This document shows positions 6,569 to 15,690 of a stretch of DNA of 27,590 bases, piece by piece. The position numbers and the translations under genes are program-made. Position 1 is the first letter of the stretch. The number at the start of each line of letters is the position of its first letter. The notes beneath the pieces were generated by a model. It had not been told where the DNA came from and did not search any database. It saw only the letters and a program-made list of their open reading frames with translations. Origin of the DNA: JBFWIW01 sp050253535. GTDB taxonomy: Bacteria > Bacillota > Clostridia > Oscillospirales > Oscillospiraceae. The stretch spans positions 1-27,590 of the forward strand of contig JBFWIW010000043.1 in the NCBI GenBank assembly GCA_050253535.1, written 5' to 3'.

Positions 6569-7906
6569 TTGAAAATCAAACGAATTTTAGCAGCTTTGGT
6601 GCCGCTTTCGCTTATGCTACTCCTCTCAGGTTGTTTTACTAAATCGGCGGAAGAGCTCTACAGCCTGCCGCAGCTCTCGGAAGGATATCTCCAGCTTCAG
6701 GAGCAGCTTGACGCCGTACAGAGCGCTGGAGCGGAGTTCTCCGCGCCGACCTCAGGAATGAACAGGCAGTCTGTCCAGCTTGAGGATGTTGACGGTGACG
6801 GAATGAAGGAAGCGCTGGCGTTCTTCAGCGTGCAGGGGGACGAAAAACCTCTCAAGATAATTATTTTCCGAAATATCAACGGTGCCTATGCCGAGGCGGC
6901 GCGTATCGAGGGCGAAGGTGCGAATATCGACAGCGTATACTACACGGATATGAACGGCGACGGGCAGAAAGAGATTATTGTTGGCTGGCAGATAAGCGCG
7001 GGTATCGGTATGCTGTCGCTTTATTCCGCGCGGGATTTCCAGATTACAACGCTACTAAGTACAAATTACACCGGATATAACGTCTATGACCTTAACCGCG
7101 ACGAATGTTCCGATCTGCTTGTGACCAATCTGTCCACATCAGACCTGTCTGGTGAGGTTGAGTTGTTCTCCCTAACCTCCGACGGCGAGGTGGCGAGCAC
7201 ATCGGCTCGCCTTACGTCTGGAGTTGAGTCCGTGATGAGAGTGCGAACGGGGTATGTGCGCGCGAAGGTGCCGGCCCTCTTCGTGGAGAGCGTCATAAAC
7301 GGATCCAGCCTTGTAACGGATATTTTTACCTGTATAAATAACAACATAAGGAACATAACCGCGGATGTGAAGAGCGGGGTCAGCGAGGACACGATAAGGA
7401 CTTATAACGTTTACTGCACAGACGTGAACGCGGACGGCACACTTGAGGTGCCGTACCCGCAGCTCCTGCCTTCCCAGTCGGAGACAACGAGCTACTGGGC
7501 GATAGACTGGTATGTTTATAACGCCTACGGCGTTTCCGAACCGGTACTCACAACATATCACAACTATTCAGACGGATGGTATCTCATTTTGCCGGATGGC
7601 TGGAGGGGGAATATCGCGGTCCGCCGTGAAGACACTGTATCAGGCGCGCGCGCGGTCGTGTTTTCGGTTTTTGGGGAAAGCAGTTCGGCGCCGCAGGATT
7701 TCCTCGTTATATATACCCTGTCCGGGGCAAACAGGGAGGAGCAGGCAAAGGTTTCTGGCAGATTTATCCTCGCGCAGGAAGATGAAACGGTGTACGCGGC
7801 AAAGCTCCTGATTGACTCTAATGATTTTCCGCTGACTGCGGACAAAGAGACCATAAAGCAGAATTTCAGTATCATCCGCTCCGAGTGGATAACCGGAGAG
7901 ACTTAA
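6569..7906 (+). CDS. Secreted lipoprotein with Asp-rich (FG-GAP/VCBS-like) repeats
   Basis: A membrane-anchored extracellular protein of about 445 residues. The N-terminus has Lys/Arg residues, a hydrophobic stretch and a lipobox LLSGC, so Cys22 should be lipidated and the rest exposed outside. At least four Asp-rich calcium-loop-like motifs follow: DVDGDGMKE, DMNGDGQKE, DLNRDECSD and DVNADGTLE, typical of integrin-like FG-GAP/VCBS beta-propeller blades. I chose TTG 6569 because GGAGGG lies 13 nt upstream; a GTG at 6557 directly abuts that site and would add four residues. It is followed 19 bp later by a response regulator and then a histidine kinase, which suggests it is a sensor accessory or target of that system. 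No enzymatic motif is visible. Ligand and role are unknown. Confidence 0.8.
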   Translation: MKIKRILAALVPLSLMLLLSGCFTKSAEELYSLPQLSEGYLQLQEQLDAVQSAGAEFSAPTSGMNRQSVQLEDVDGDGMKEALAFFSVQGDEKPLKIIIFRNINGAYAEAARIEGEGANIDSVYYTDMNGDGQKEIIVGWQISAGIGMLSLYSARDFQITTLLSTNYTGYNVYDLNRDECSDLLVTNLSTSDLSGEVELFSLTSDGEVASTSARLTSGVESVMRVRTGYVRAKVPALFVESVINGSSLVTDIFTCINNNIRNITADVKSGVSEDTIRTYNVYCTDVNADGTLEVPYPQLLPSQSETTSYWAIDWYVYNAYGVSEPVLTTYHNYSDGWYLILPDGWRGNIAVRREDTVSGARAVVFSVFGESSSAPQDFLVIYTLSGANREEQAKVSGRFILAQEDETVYAAKLLIDSNDFPLTADKETIKQNFSIIRSEWITGET

Positions 7907-7925
7907 ATAAAGGCAGGAGGTCGAA

Positions 7926-8612
7926 ATGAAAAAGGTTTTGGTGCTTGAAGACGAGGCCAGCATACGCAGCTTTGTCGTTATAAATCTCAAGCGTTCCGGA
8001 TACGTGCCGGTTGAGGCCGGTACCGGCGCAGAGGCGCTGGAACAGCTTGGTAAAAACCCGGACATCAAGGTGGCGCTTCTTGACATTATGCTGCCGGATA
8101 TCGACGGGTTCGAGGTCTGCCGTAAGATACGGGCCTCAGATCCAAGAATAGGAATAATTATGCTCACGGCGCGTACCCAGGAGATGGACAAGGTCACGGG
8201 ACTCATGACGGGAGCGGACGACTATGTGACAAAGCCGTTTTCGCCGTCGGAGCTCACGGCGAGGATAGACGCCCTATACCGCCGCGTGGGCGGCGACGAG
8301 GAAGTGCCGTCATCCGAGATAGTCCAGGGGTCTTTCCGCCTTAACATGCGCAACAGAACTCTGGAGAAAAGTGGTGTGAGAGTCAGGCTGACGCAGGTCG
8401 AGTACGCTATAATCAAGATGTTTATGGAGAATCCCGGCAAGGCGCTCTCAAGAGAGGATATACTGAATACGGTCTGGGGCAGGGATTACTTCGGCGAACT
8501 CAAAATAGTCGACGTAAACATCAGAAGGCTCCGTATAAAGATAGAGGACGACTCCACAAATCCAACCTATATAACCACGGTTTGGGGTTACGGCTACAAA
8601 TGGGGACTTTGA
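7926..8612 (+). CDS. OmpR/PhoB-family response regulator
   Basis: A 228-residue transcription regulator. The receiver domain (1-118) has the acidic pair Glu8/Asp9, phospho-acceptor Asp53 in LLDIMLPD, Thr81 in MLTAR and Lys103 in VTKPF. A winged-helix DNA-binding domain (about 130-228) shows the family signature around LTQVEYAIIKMFMENPGKAL and ends in the usual TVWGYGYKW. The start has AGGAGG seven bases upstream. It lies between the lipoprotein and the histidine kinase on the same strand and is very probably phosphorylated by that kinase. Target genes cannot be read from the sequence. Confidence 0.95.
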   Translation: MKKVLVLEDEASIRSFVVINLKRSGYVPVEAGTGAEALEQLGKNPDIKVALLDIMLPDIDGFEVCRKIRASDPRIGIIMLTARTQEMDKVTGLMTGADDYVTKPFSPSELTARIDALYRRVGGDEEVPSSEIVQGSFRLNMRNRTLEKSGVRVRLTQVEYAIIKMFMENPGKALSREDILNTVWGRDYFGELKIVDVNIRRLRIKIEDDSTNPTYITTVWGYGYKWGL

Positions 8613-8655
8613 GACGATTCTGAGGCGGCCACGGCGATGAAGGAGGTGAGGACGC

Positions 8656-10086
8656 TTGAAGCGAAAGATCAAATTTAAAATGGTTCGCGGGATAAAACGC
8701 AGATGGATGTTTAACAGCGTCCTTGTGATATTGGTTATCGTAGTAGTTGCCATAACCGCATTTTCGTTATCAATAGCAGGGTATTATTATTCCAGTGCCC
8801 GCACAGGACTTGAGACTAAGGCGCAGACCGCGACTGATTTTTTCGCGAACTATATCACAAAGACCTACGCCGAGTATTACGACAGCGCATACAGGTATAC
8901 TGAGAGCTTCGTCGATATAAACACGCTGGAGCTGCAGTTCGTGAGCACCGAGGGCAGGGTACAGATATCGTCCTATGGAATAACATCAGGCATTGCGCCC
9001 GGGACGCCGGATATAGAGGAGTCACTCAAAACGGGTTCGATATCCTCATGGGTGGGCAGGAACTCGGGCACGCACGAGCGTATCATGGCAGTTTCCGCAC
9101 CCATGATATACGCGGACGGACAGGTAATCGGCGTTATGCGCTACGTGACCAGTATGAAGCTCGTCGACAAAGAGATTATGATGAATATCCTGGTATCCGT
9201 CGGTGTGGGATTCGCGGCACTCGCTCTCGTCGTTCTTATGAACATGTTTTTTATCCGTTCCGTCGTCGAACCTATGAATGAAATAACGCTCACGGCGCGG
9301 CGGATAGCGGACGGCAGCTACGGTATACAGATAGGAAAAAAATACAGGGACGAGACCGGCGATATGGTGGACGCCATAAACGAGATGTCCATGAAGATTA
9401 GCCAGTCGGAGAAGACTCAGACAGAGTTTATATCTTCCGTCTCTCACGAACTGCGGACGCCGCTCACGGCAATAACCGGCTGGGGAGAGACGCTGATATA
9501 CGACGAGAGCCTCGACACAGAGGCGAAGAAGGGTATGGCCATTATACTCAAGGAGGCGCGCCGCCTCACAAAAATGGTGGAGGAACTTTTGGACTTCACA
9601 CGCATGCAGGATGGGCGCTTTACCCTGAATATGGAGGTCATGGACGTCGGCTCAGAGCTTGAGGAGTCGATATTCACCTACCGGGAGCTCTTAAAGCAGG
9701 ACGAGATTCAGCTTGAATACGAACCGTATGAGGACGAGCTGCCGCTCATAAACGGAGACCTCGCGAGACTGCGGCAGGTTTTCCTCAACATACTCGACAA
9801 TGCGGCCAAATACGCCCGTGACGGCAAACGCATCGTCGTCTCCATAAGCGCAAACGAGCGATATGTATCTGTAAAGATACGCGATTTCGGCCCGGGAATT
9901 CCCGAGGACGAGCTTGAAAACGTAAAAATGAAGTTTTATAAGGGGAGCTCAAAGGAGCGGGGCAGTGGTATCGGCCTTGCTGTCTGTGATGAAATAATAA
10001 AATACCATGAGGGTACGCTGAAGCTCTCCAACGCAGAGGGCGGCGGCCTTCTTGTCGAGGTACGGCTCCCAATACGGGCAGAATAA
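8656..10086 (+). CDS. Membrane sensor histidine kinase
   Basis: A 476-residue HAMP-type sensor kinase, partner of the preceding response regulator. It has a first membrane helix at about 20-42, an extracellular sensor region at about 45-175 that looks like a PAS/Cache-type fold, a second membrane helix at about 178-200, HAMP at about 200-253, HisKA with phospho-acceptor His264 in SVSHELRTPL, and HATPase with the N box near 379-386 (NILDNAAKYA), G1 in DFGPGIP, and the F/G2 stretch FYKGSSKERGSGIGLAV. It starts with TTG at 8656, chosen because a near-perfect AAGGAGGTG lies seven bases upstream and no better start is in frame. The lipoprotein upstream may modulate the extracellular sensor; the signal is unknown. 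Confidence 0.94.
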   Translation: MKRKIKFKMVRGIKRRWMFNSVLVILVIVVVAITAFSLSIAGYYYSSARTGLETKAQTATDFFANYITKTYAEYYDSAYRYTESFVDINTLELQFVSTEGRVQISSYGITSGIAPGTPDIEESLKTGSISSWVGRNSGTHERIMAVSAPMIYADGQVIGVMRYVTSMKLVDKEIMMNILVSVGVGFAALALVVLMNMFFIRSVVEPMNEITLTARRIADGSYGIQIGKKYRDETGDMVDAINEMSMKISQSEKTQTEFISSVSHELRTPLTAITGWGETLIYDESLDTEAKKGMAIILKEARRLTKMVEELLDFTRMQDGRFTLNMEVMDVGSELEESIFTYRELLKQDEIQLEYEPYEDELPLINGDLARLRQVFLNILDNAAKYARDGKRIVVSISANERYVSVKIRDFGPGIPEDELENVKMKFYKGSSKERGSGIGLAVCDEIIKYHEGTLKLSNAEGGGLLVEVRLPIRAE

Positions 10087-10100
10087 AAAAAGGGGATTCT

Positions 10101-11048
10101 ATGGCAAAGAAAAAAGAGAACTGCACTTTCCGCACTTCAATCGGCGGACAGGCGCTCATAGAGGGCATTATGATGAGAGGGCCCAAAAAGCAGGCTGTCG
10201 TATGCCGCACGGCGGATGGCCTTGAGACGAAAACAGAGGATTTAAAGTCGATAAAGGACAGGTACCCGATATTGGGCTGGCCGCTGATCCGCGGGAGTGT
10301 AAACTTTATTTCCAGTATGGCATCCGGCGTGAAAGCGCTCACATACTCCGCCTCGCTGATACCAGAGGATGAGCAGACAGAGCCGTCCAGGCTTGACAAG
10401 TGGATAGAAAGTCATTTTAAAAATGAGACTGCGGACAAGCTCATAGTAGGCTTTGCCGTGTTTCTCGGCATTATCCTCGCCGTCGGACTCTTTATGCTGC
10501 TGCCAACGCTTCTTGCAGAACTTTTTAGCGGGGTGGTGTATAGCTCAGCGGCGCGCAGTCTGACAGAGGGGGCCCTGCGTATAGTAATCTTTATTGGTTA
10601 TATCTGGGGATGCTCGCAGATTAAGGACATAAAGCGTGTCTGGCAGTATCACGGCGCGGAGCATAAAACCATCTTCTGCTATGAAAAGGACCTTCCGCTG
10701 ACTGTGGAAAATGTGCGGGTGCAGTCCCGCTTCCACCCGCGGTGCGGAACAAGCTTCCTCTTCATAGTCATGATTGTCTCTATACTGGTCTTCTCGCTCG
10801 TTAAGTGGTCGAACGCATGGGTTCGAATGGCGCTGCGTATTTTGCTTCTGCCCGTCGTAGTCGGGGTATCGTACGAGCTTATAAAATTCGCGGGAAGGCA
10901 CGACAATTTGCTTACCCGCATCATCTCCGCGCCGGGAAAGGCGCTCCAGAGGCTTACAACAAAGGAACCGGACGACTCAATGATAGAGGTTGCCATTGAG
11001 GCGCTGAAGCTCGTCATCCCCGAGGAAAAGGGCTCCGATGAGTGGTAA
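10101..11048 (+). CDS. DUF1385 family membrane protein (YqhQ-like)
   Basis: A 315-residue integral membrane protein of the DUF1385 family, widely conserved in Bacillota with no firmly established biochemical role. Family motifs are GGQALIEGIMMRGP at 15-28, HGAEHKT at 184-190 and FHPRCGTSF at 211-219; the histidine, glutamate and cysteine residues could bind metal. Hydrophobic segments lie at about 113-141, 157-172, 218-235 and 245-262. The start follows AGGGGATTCT. It overlaps the frame of the next gene by a few bases, and in many Bacillota DUF1385 genes sit beside prmC and prfA; here prmC follows but prfA is absent. It starts 14 bp after the histidine kinase gene, so it may share that transcript. 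Confidence 0.9.
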   Translation: MAKKKENCTFRTSIGGQALIEGIMMRGPKKQAVVCRTADGLETKTEDLKSIKDRYPILGWPLIRGSVNFISSMASGVKALTYSASLIPEDEQTEPSRLDKWIESHFKNETADKLIVGFAVFLGIILAVGLFMLLPTLLAELFSGVVYSSAARSLTEGALRIVIFIGYIWGCSQIKDIKRVWQYHGAEHKTIFCYEKDLPLTVENVRVQSRFHPRCGTSFLFIVMIVSILVFSLVKWSNAWVRMALRILLLPVVVGVSYELIKFAGRHDNLLTRIISAPGKALQRLTTKEPDDSMIEVAIEALKLVIPEEKGSDEW

Positions 11049-11074
11049 GAGTCACGGAAGCGAAGGTGGATACC

Positions 11075-11929
11075 GTGAAGACATATAACGAAATATACTT
11101 CGAGGCGAGGAAATGGCTGAAGAGCAAGGGGATAGAAGCTTATAACCTGGAATCCAGACTAATCGTTTCCAAGGCGGCGGGCAAGACTAAAGAGGAATTT
11201 GTACGCGACTCGGTCCTCTACGTGAACGATGGTTTTGAGGAAAAGGTCGAAGAACTTATAAAGAGGCGGCTTTCCGGGGAGCCGGTCGCCTATATTACAG
11301 GGGAGTGGGAATTCTACGGCCTGCCGATAGAGGTGACGCCCGATGTCCTGATACCGCGCATCGACACGGAGATATTGGCGGATACGGCCATAGAGATTCT
11401 GAAGACCCGCGAGTCGGGGACAAGGGTCCTCGATCTGTGCTCAGGGAGCGGGTGTCTCGGCATAGCCGTAGCCGCGAATGTCCCGGACTGCCGGGTCATA
11501 CTTTTGGATGACTCGGTGGCGGCGCTCAAACAGAGCCGTATAAACGTCATCAGGAACAGCCTGACGCGCAGCGTCACCTGTATCGACGCGGATGCGCTTG
11601 GGGTGCCGCCCATGCTTTTGGGCAGATTTGACATGATAGTCTGCAACCCGCCGTACATCCCGTCTAAGGAGATAAAAAGACTGGACCATTCGGTGAAGGA
11701 CTACGAGCCGCGGCGCGCGCTTGACGGTGGGGATGACGGACTTAGGTTTTACAGGAACATAGCTGCGCGTTGGAAGGTCATTCTTAAAGAAGGTGGAGCG
11801 CTCCTTTTTGAATGCGGCGCCGGCCAGGCAGATACTGTAAAGCTCATAATGTCTGCAAACGGATTTAAAGACATAACCGTAGCGAAAGACACCATAGGTG
11901 TCGACAGGGTAGTCTGCGGAATAATTTGA
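11075..11929 (+). CDS. prmC: Peptide chain release factor N5-glutamine methyltransferase PrmC
   Basis: PrmC methylates the glutamine of the GGQ motif in release factors 1 and 2, improving translation termination. The 284-residue product has an N-terminal helical domain (1-85) and a SAM-dependent methyltransferase domain with the SAM loop DLCSGSGCLGIA at about 120-131 and the catalytic NPPY motif starting near Asn191, in VCNPPYIPS. I chose GTG 11075 because AAGGTGG lies five bases upstream and the product then begins like family members. An alternative GTG at 11042 would overlap the DUF1385 gene and add 11 residues. recA follows after 13 bp. The release factor genes themselves are not in the window. 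Confidence 0.92.
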   Translation: MKTYNEIYFEARKWLKSKGIEAYNLESRLIVSKAAGKTKEEFVRDSVLYVNDGFEEKVEELIKRRLSGEPVAYITGEWEFYGLPIEVTPDVLIPRIDTEILADTAIEILKTRESGTRVLDLCSGSGCLGIAVAANVPDCRVILLDDSVAALKQSRINVIRNSLTRSVTCIDADALGVPPMLLGRFDMIVCNPPYIPSKEIKRLDHSVKDYEPRRALDGGDDGLRFYRNIAARWKVILKEGGALLFECGAGQADTVKLIMSANGFKDITVAKDTIGVDRVVCGII

Positions 11930-11942
11930 GGAGGACGAGGAT

Positions 11943-13043
11943 ATGGCAGAGAAGAAAAGGGTACACACAGAATCACCGTCCAGAGCTGAAGATAGGAAGA
12001 GAGCGCTGGAAACGGCAATTTCACAGATTGAGCGCAATTACGGCAAGGGAGCGATAATGCGCCTCGGCGACAATCTCTCCGTTAATGTGGATACGATACC
12101 GACAGGGTCGCTATCACTGGACCTCGCGCTTGGGATAGGCGGCATACCGAAGGGAAGGATAATAGAGATATATGGGCCGGAGTCCTCCGGTAAGACGACG
12201 CTTGCCCTGCACATCATCGCTTCGGCCCAGGCGCTTGGCGGCGAGGTGGCTTTCGTAGACGCGGAGCACGCACTGGAGCCAGCTTACGCGCGGGCTGTCG
12301 GCGTTGATATCGACAGTCTTTTGATCTCCCAGCCGGATACCGGTGAGGATGCTCTCGCCATAACTGAGACACTCGTCCGCTCCGGTGCTGTCGATGCTGT
12401 TGTGATAGACTCCGTAGCGGCGCTCGTCCCAAGAAGCGAAATCGAGGGCGAGATGGGCGACTCCTCAGTCGGCGTCGTAGCGCGCCTTATGTCGCAGGCA
12501 CTGCGGAAACTCGCGGGGGCTATATCGAAGACTAACTGCGTCGTAATTTTTATAAACCAGCTGCGGGAAAAGATCGGCGTGATGTACGGGAACCCGGAGA
12601 CGACGCCGGGCGGACGCGCGCTCAAATATTTCGCGAGCGTCAGGATAGACGTTCGCCGCATCGAGACCCTCAAAAACGGTACCGAGATGATAGGCAACCG
12701 AACGAGGGCGAAGATAGTCAAGAACAAGGTCGCGCCCCCATTCAAGGAGGCTGAATTCGACATTATGTACGGCGAGGGAATATCCAAGACCGGCGAGATA
12801 GTAGACCTCGCAACAAAGCTTGAGCTCATCGAAAAAGGCGGCGCGTGGTACACCATCGGCGAGACCAGGATTCAGGGCCGCGATAATGTCAAACAGTATC
12901 TAAAGGACAATCCTGATGTGGCTGCAGAATTAGAGGAGAAAATAAGGAAGAACGCTGGTAAGCTTATGACGCCGCAGGCAAAGGTCGCAGCAAAGGCCGC
13001 GGGCCGCGCCGTGGATGTCTCTGCGGAAGATTTTTCGGACTGA
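11943..13043 (+). CDS. recA: Recombinase RecA
   Basis: RecA coats single-stranded DNA, drives homologous strand exchange and stimulates LexA self-cleavage in the SOS response. The 366-residue length is slightly longer than usual because of about 20 extra N-terminal residues (SPSRAEDRKR). Walker A is GPESSGKTT at 78-86, and Walker B lies in AVVIDSVAAL. The conserved IFINQLREKIGVM and TTPGGRALKYFASVR stretches are intact. The ATG has GAGGAGG several bases upstream. It overlaps recX by one base, so the modulator is translationally coupled. I see no clear LexA box in the short gap after prmC, so SOS control, if any, would come from further upstream. Confidence 0.98.
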   Translation: MAEKKRVHTESPSRAEDRKRALETAISQIERNYGKGAIMRLGDNLSVNVDTIPTGSLSLDLALGIGGIPKGRIIEIYGPESSGKTTLALHIIASAQALGGEVAFVDAEHALEPAYARAVGVDIDSLLISQPDTGEDALAITETLVRSGAVDAVVIDSVAALVPRSEIEGEMGDSSVGVVARLMSQALRKLAGAISKTNCVVIFINQLREKIGVMYGNPETTPGGRALKYFASVRIDVRRIETLKNGTEMIGNRTRAKIVKNKVAPPFKEAEFDIMYGEGISKTGEIVDLATKLELIEKGGAWYTIGETRIQGRDNVKQYLKDNPDVAAELEEKIRKNAGKLMTPQAKVAAKAAGRAVDVSAEDFSD

Positions 13044-13675
13044 TGGAGGTCGAGAAACTCACGCAGTCCCAAAAGATGCCGGACCGTTGGTATCTCACCC
13101 TTCAGGATGGTACTGAGATAAAGGTGAATACCGCTATAATAGCAGATTTTTCTCTGTATAAGGGACGTGACCTGACGGAGGACGAGACGTCGGCGCTTTT
13201 GGCCGCAGCAGGCAGGGCCGGTGCCATGGCGCGGGCCCTGCGCGTCTCGGGCTCACGGGCCCTTTCCCGCGGGGAGCTTCTGGATAAGCTCCGTGAAAAG
13301 GGTGAGACTGAGGCGAATGCCGAAGAGGCGGCGAACAGGCTTGAGAAAATAGGGGCCTTAAATGACAGGGAGTATGCCGGAATGGTTGTCCGGCACTATT
13401 CTGGTATGAATTATGGTGTCGGCCGCGTGAAAAATGAACTCTTCCGCCGAAAGGTACCGAAGGAATACTGGGACGAGGCCCTCTCCGAAATGCCGGATAT
13501 AACGGACGCCATCGACAAGCTGGTCGGCTTAAAACTGCGCGGAAAGACGCCAGACAGAAAAGAAATAAAAAAACTTTCGGACTCCCTCCTCAGGCGCGGC
13601 TTCACATGGGAAGAAGTCAAAGCGGCACTGGAGCGATACGAAAATGGTATCGGAGAATGTGGCGATGTCAGTTAA
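13043..13675 (+). CDS. recX: Regulatory protein RecX
   Basis: RecX binds RecA filaments and restrains their assembly and coprotease activity. The 210-residue product has an N-terminal segment of about 60 residues and then the three-helix repeats of the family, seen as RALSRGELLDKLREKGE, YGVGRVKNELFRRKVP and LSDSLLRRGFTWEEVKAAL. The start ATG overlaps the recA stop codon (TGATG), a standard sign of coupled translation. Its 3' end overlaps the rimO start by 11 bases. Confidence 0.93.
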   Translation: MEVEKLTQSQKMPDRWYLTLQDGTEIKVNTAIIADFSLYKGRDLTEDETSALLAAAGRAGAMARALRVSGSRALSRGELLDKLREKGETEANAEEAANRLEKIGALNDREYAGMVVRHYSGMNYGVGRVKNELFRRKVPKEYWDEALSEMPDITDAIDKLVGLKLRGKTPDRKEIKKLSDSLLRRGFTWEEVKAALERYENGIGECGDVS

Positions 13676-14990
13676 AGTCTCAATCATTTCGCTGGGGTGT
13701 GCGAAAAATCTGGTAAACAGCGAACAGATGCTATGCCTTCTGGATGAGGCGGGGTTTGAAATAGTGCCGGGCCCGGAGGGGGCGGACGCCGCTATCGTCA
13801 ATACCTGCGGCTTCATAGACAGCGCGAAGATGGAGGCTATCGAAAACATTCTTTCGCTCGGCGAGCTGAAAAACAGCAGGCTTTTAGGCAAAATTATAGT
13901 CGCGGGCTGTCTCTCAGAGCGATATAGAGAACAGCTCCTCTCCGAAATGCCGGAGATAGATGCCGTTGTCGGCGTCGGCAGCTACTCAGAGATAGTGGAT
14001 ATCCTGAAAAAAACACTCGCCTCAGATAAAAAGGTCTCCGTTTTCGGCGATATAGACGCGCCGGTTGACGAGACGGGCAGGATAATAACGACAGGCTCGG
14101 CCTGGGCTTATATAAAGATTGCGGAGGGCTGCGATAACCGCTGCAGCTACTGCGTCATTCCGAGCCTCAGGGGAAAATACCGCAGCCGCCCGATGGAGAA
14201 TATTATATCCGAGGCGAAGGCCATGGCGGAGAGCGGAATAAAGGAGCTTATCGTTGTCGCGCAGGATATAACGCGTTACGGAACGGACCTTTACGGCAAA
14301 AGGAGTCTCGCGGAGCTTTTGGAAAAGCTATGTGCTATTGACGGCTTCGAATGGATACGACTGCACTATCTGTATCCCGATGAGATTGACGATAAACTGA
14401 TAGGTGTCATAGCGCGTGAGGACAAGATATTAAAGTATCTGGATATTCCGATACAGCATATAAATGACAATATTTTAAAACTTATGAACCGGCGTGGAAC
14501 CGGAGAGGAGATACGGGCACTTTTCACAAGGCTCCGTCGCGAGATACCAAATGTCGTTTTGCGCACGAGCATAATTACGGGTCTTCCCGGGGAGGGAGAA
14601 AAAGAATTCGAGGAACTCTGTGAGTTTCTGCGCTGGGCAAAAATCGAGCGCGCGGGAGTTTTTTCATATTCTCCGGAGGAGGGTACGCCGGCAGCGTCTA
14701 TGGCGCGCGTCGGCGAGGACATTTCGGCATACCGGGCCGAGCTCGTTATGCGGATACAGGGGGAGGTCATGGATGCCTTTAACCTGGGCCGCATTGGAAA
14801 GACCGAGAGGGTGCTATGTGAAGGATATGATGCGGAGAGCGGCTGCCTGTACGGCCGCAGCTTTGCCGAATCGCCCGATATAGACGGGCGCGTTCTGTTT
14901 ACCGGGGCCGATGGAGCGGAAGGAGAGTTCTTCTTGGTGAAACTGACCGGCGAGACGGACGGAGATATGACAGGAGCGGCTGTCGGCTGA
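13665..14990 (+). CDS. rimO: Ribosomal protein S12 methylthiotransferase RimO
   Basis: RimO is a radical-SAM enzyme with two iron-sulfur clusters that adds a methylthio group to an aspartate of ribosomal protein S12. The 441-residue product has the N-terminal UPF0004 domain with cluster cysteines Cys12 (SLGCAKNLVNSEQ), Cys48 (NTCGF) and Cys82 (GCLSERY), a radical-SAM core with Cys156, Cys160 and Cys163 in CDNRCSYC, and a C-terminal TRAM domain. The SLGCAKNLVNSE stretch and the RGKYRSR region fit RimO better than MiaB. I chose ATG 13665 because GGAG precedes it by nine bases; the frame is open from 13644, inside recX. Expression is probably coupled to recA-recX. Confidence 0.95.
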   Translation: MSVKVSIISLGCAKNLVNSEQMLCLLDEAGFEIVPGPEGADAAIVNTCGFIDSAKMEAIENILSLGELKNSRLLGKIIVAGCLSERYREQLLSEMPEIDAVVGVGSYSEIVDILKKTLASDKKVSVFGDIDAPVDETGRIITTGSAWAYIKIAEGCDNRCSYCVIPSLRGKYRSRPMENIISEAKAMAESGIKELIVVAQDITRYGTDLYGKRSLAELLEKLCAIDGFEWIRLHYLYPDEIDDKLIGVIAREDKILKYLDIPIQHINDNILKLMNRRGTGEEIRALFTRLRREIPNVVLRTSIITGLPGEGEKEFEELCEFLRWAKIERAGVFSYSPEEGTPAASMARVGEDISAYRAELVMRIQGEVMDAFNLGRIGKTERVLCEGYDAESGCLYGRSFAESPDIDGRVLFTGADGAEGEFFLVKLTGETDGDMTGAAVG

Positions 14991-15097
14991 AACGGCTGGC
15001 CCCTGCCGTTCCGGCAATGAGAGAATAAATAGGTTAGGCTGTACTTCACAGCGGAAGATTAAAAATGCAGATTACGGGCAAACCGGAGGCAAGTAAT

Positions 15098-15646
15098 ATG
15101 AATGCGGCGAATAAGATAACAATATTGAGGATGATACTCGTACCGGTATTTCTGGTAGTGGCCCTTCTGAATTTTACAGGATCACGGTATGCGGCTCTTA
15201 TAATATTCATCATAGCGAGTTTGACGGACTTTATCGACGGCTATATCGCACGGCACTATAACCAGACAACGGATTTTGGAAAATTCATGGACCCCTTGGC
15301 CGACAAACTTTTGGTTACGGCTGCGATACTGGTTTTTGTCGAGTGGGGGCAGATGCCGTCGTGGGCAGCAATGATAATAATAGCGCGCGAATTTGCCGTG
15401 ACGGGTCTTCGACTCATCGCCGTGTCAAACGGAACGGTCATTGCCGCTGCGTGGTCCGGCAAGATAAAGACCGCGTCGTCAATTGTCGCCATCTGCATTA
15501 TGCTGCTGCCGGTCTATAATTTTTCTTTCAGACCCGGATTTTTGACGCTGAACGATATCTGTATCACCATAATGGTAGCGACAACCGTATGGTCGGGCGC
15601 TGAATACTTTATAAAGAACGGAAAAGTGCTGAAAACCGGTATATAG
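15098..15646 (+). CDS. pgsA: CDP-diacylglycerol-glycerol-3-phosphate 3-phosphatidyltransferase
   Basis: This membrane enzyme makes phosphatidylglycerophosphate, the committed step to phosphatidylglycerol and cardiolipin. The 182-residue product carries the complete CDP-alcohol phosphotransferase signature: Asp44, Asp47-Gly48, Ala51-Arg52, Gly61, Asp65 and Asp69. Several hydrophobic helices follow at about 72-90, 125-145 and 150-170. I chose ATG 15098 because GGAGG lies eight bases upstream; an earlier in-frame ATG at 15065 has no clear site. It is about 107 bp after rimO on the same strand; recA-rimO-pgsA proximity is common in Bacillota. Other members of the superfamily have the same signature, but length and context favour PgsA. 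Confidence 0.93.
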   Translation: MNAANKITILRMILVPVFLVVALLNFTGSRYAALIIFIIASLTDFIDGYIARHYNQTTDFGKFMDPLADKLLVTAAILVFVEWGQMPSWAAMIIIAREFAVTGLRLIAVSNGTVIAAAWSGKIKTASSIVAICIMLLPVYNFSFRPGFLTLNDICITIMVATTVWSGAEYFIKNGKVLKTGI

Positions 15647-15655
15647 AACCGTATC

Positions 15656-15684
15656 TTGACACTTATTTGACCGTATGATAATAT
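15656..15684 (+). promoter_or_regulatory. Promoter of the cysE-cysS T-box operon
   Basis: A perfect TTGACA (15656-15661) is followed, after 17 nt, by TAATAT (15679-15684). Transcription should start near 15691, just before the T-box leader. Confidence 0.65.
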
Positions 15685-15690
15685 TGCACC

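Noticed and set aside
7640..8206. 188-residue minus-strand open frame
   Set aside because: It is antisense to the lipoprotein and response regulator genes, both of which have clear family motifs; the frame is a shadow of their codon pattern.
12284..12856. 190-residue minus-strand open frame
   Set aside because: It lies entirely antisense to recA and is serine/arginine-rich, as shadows of G+C-rich genes often are.
14366..15049. 227-residue minus-strand open frame
   Set aside because: It is antisense to rimO, with no start site and no motif.
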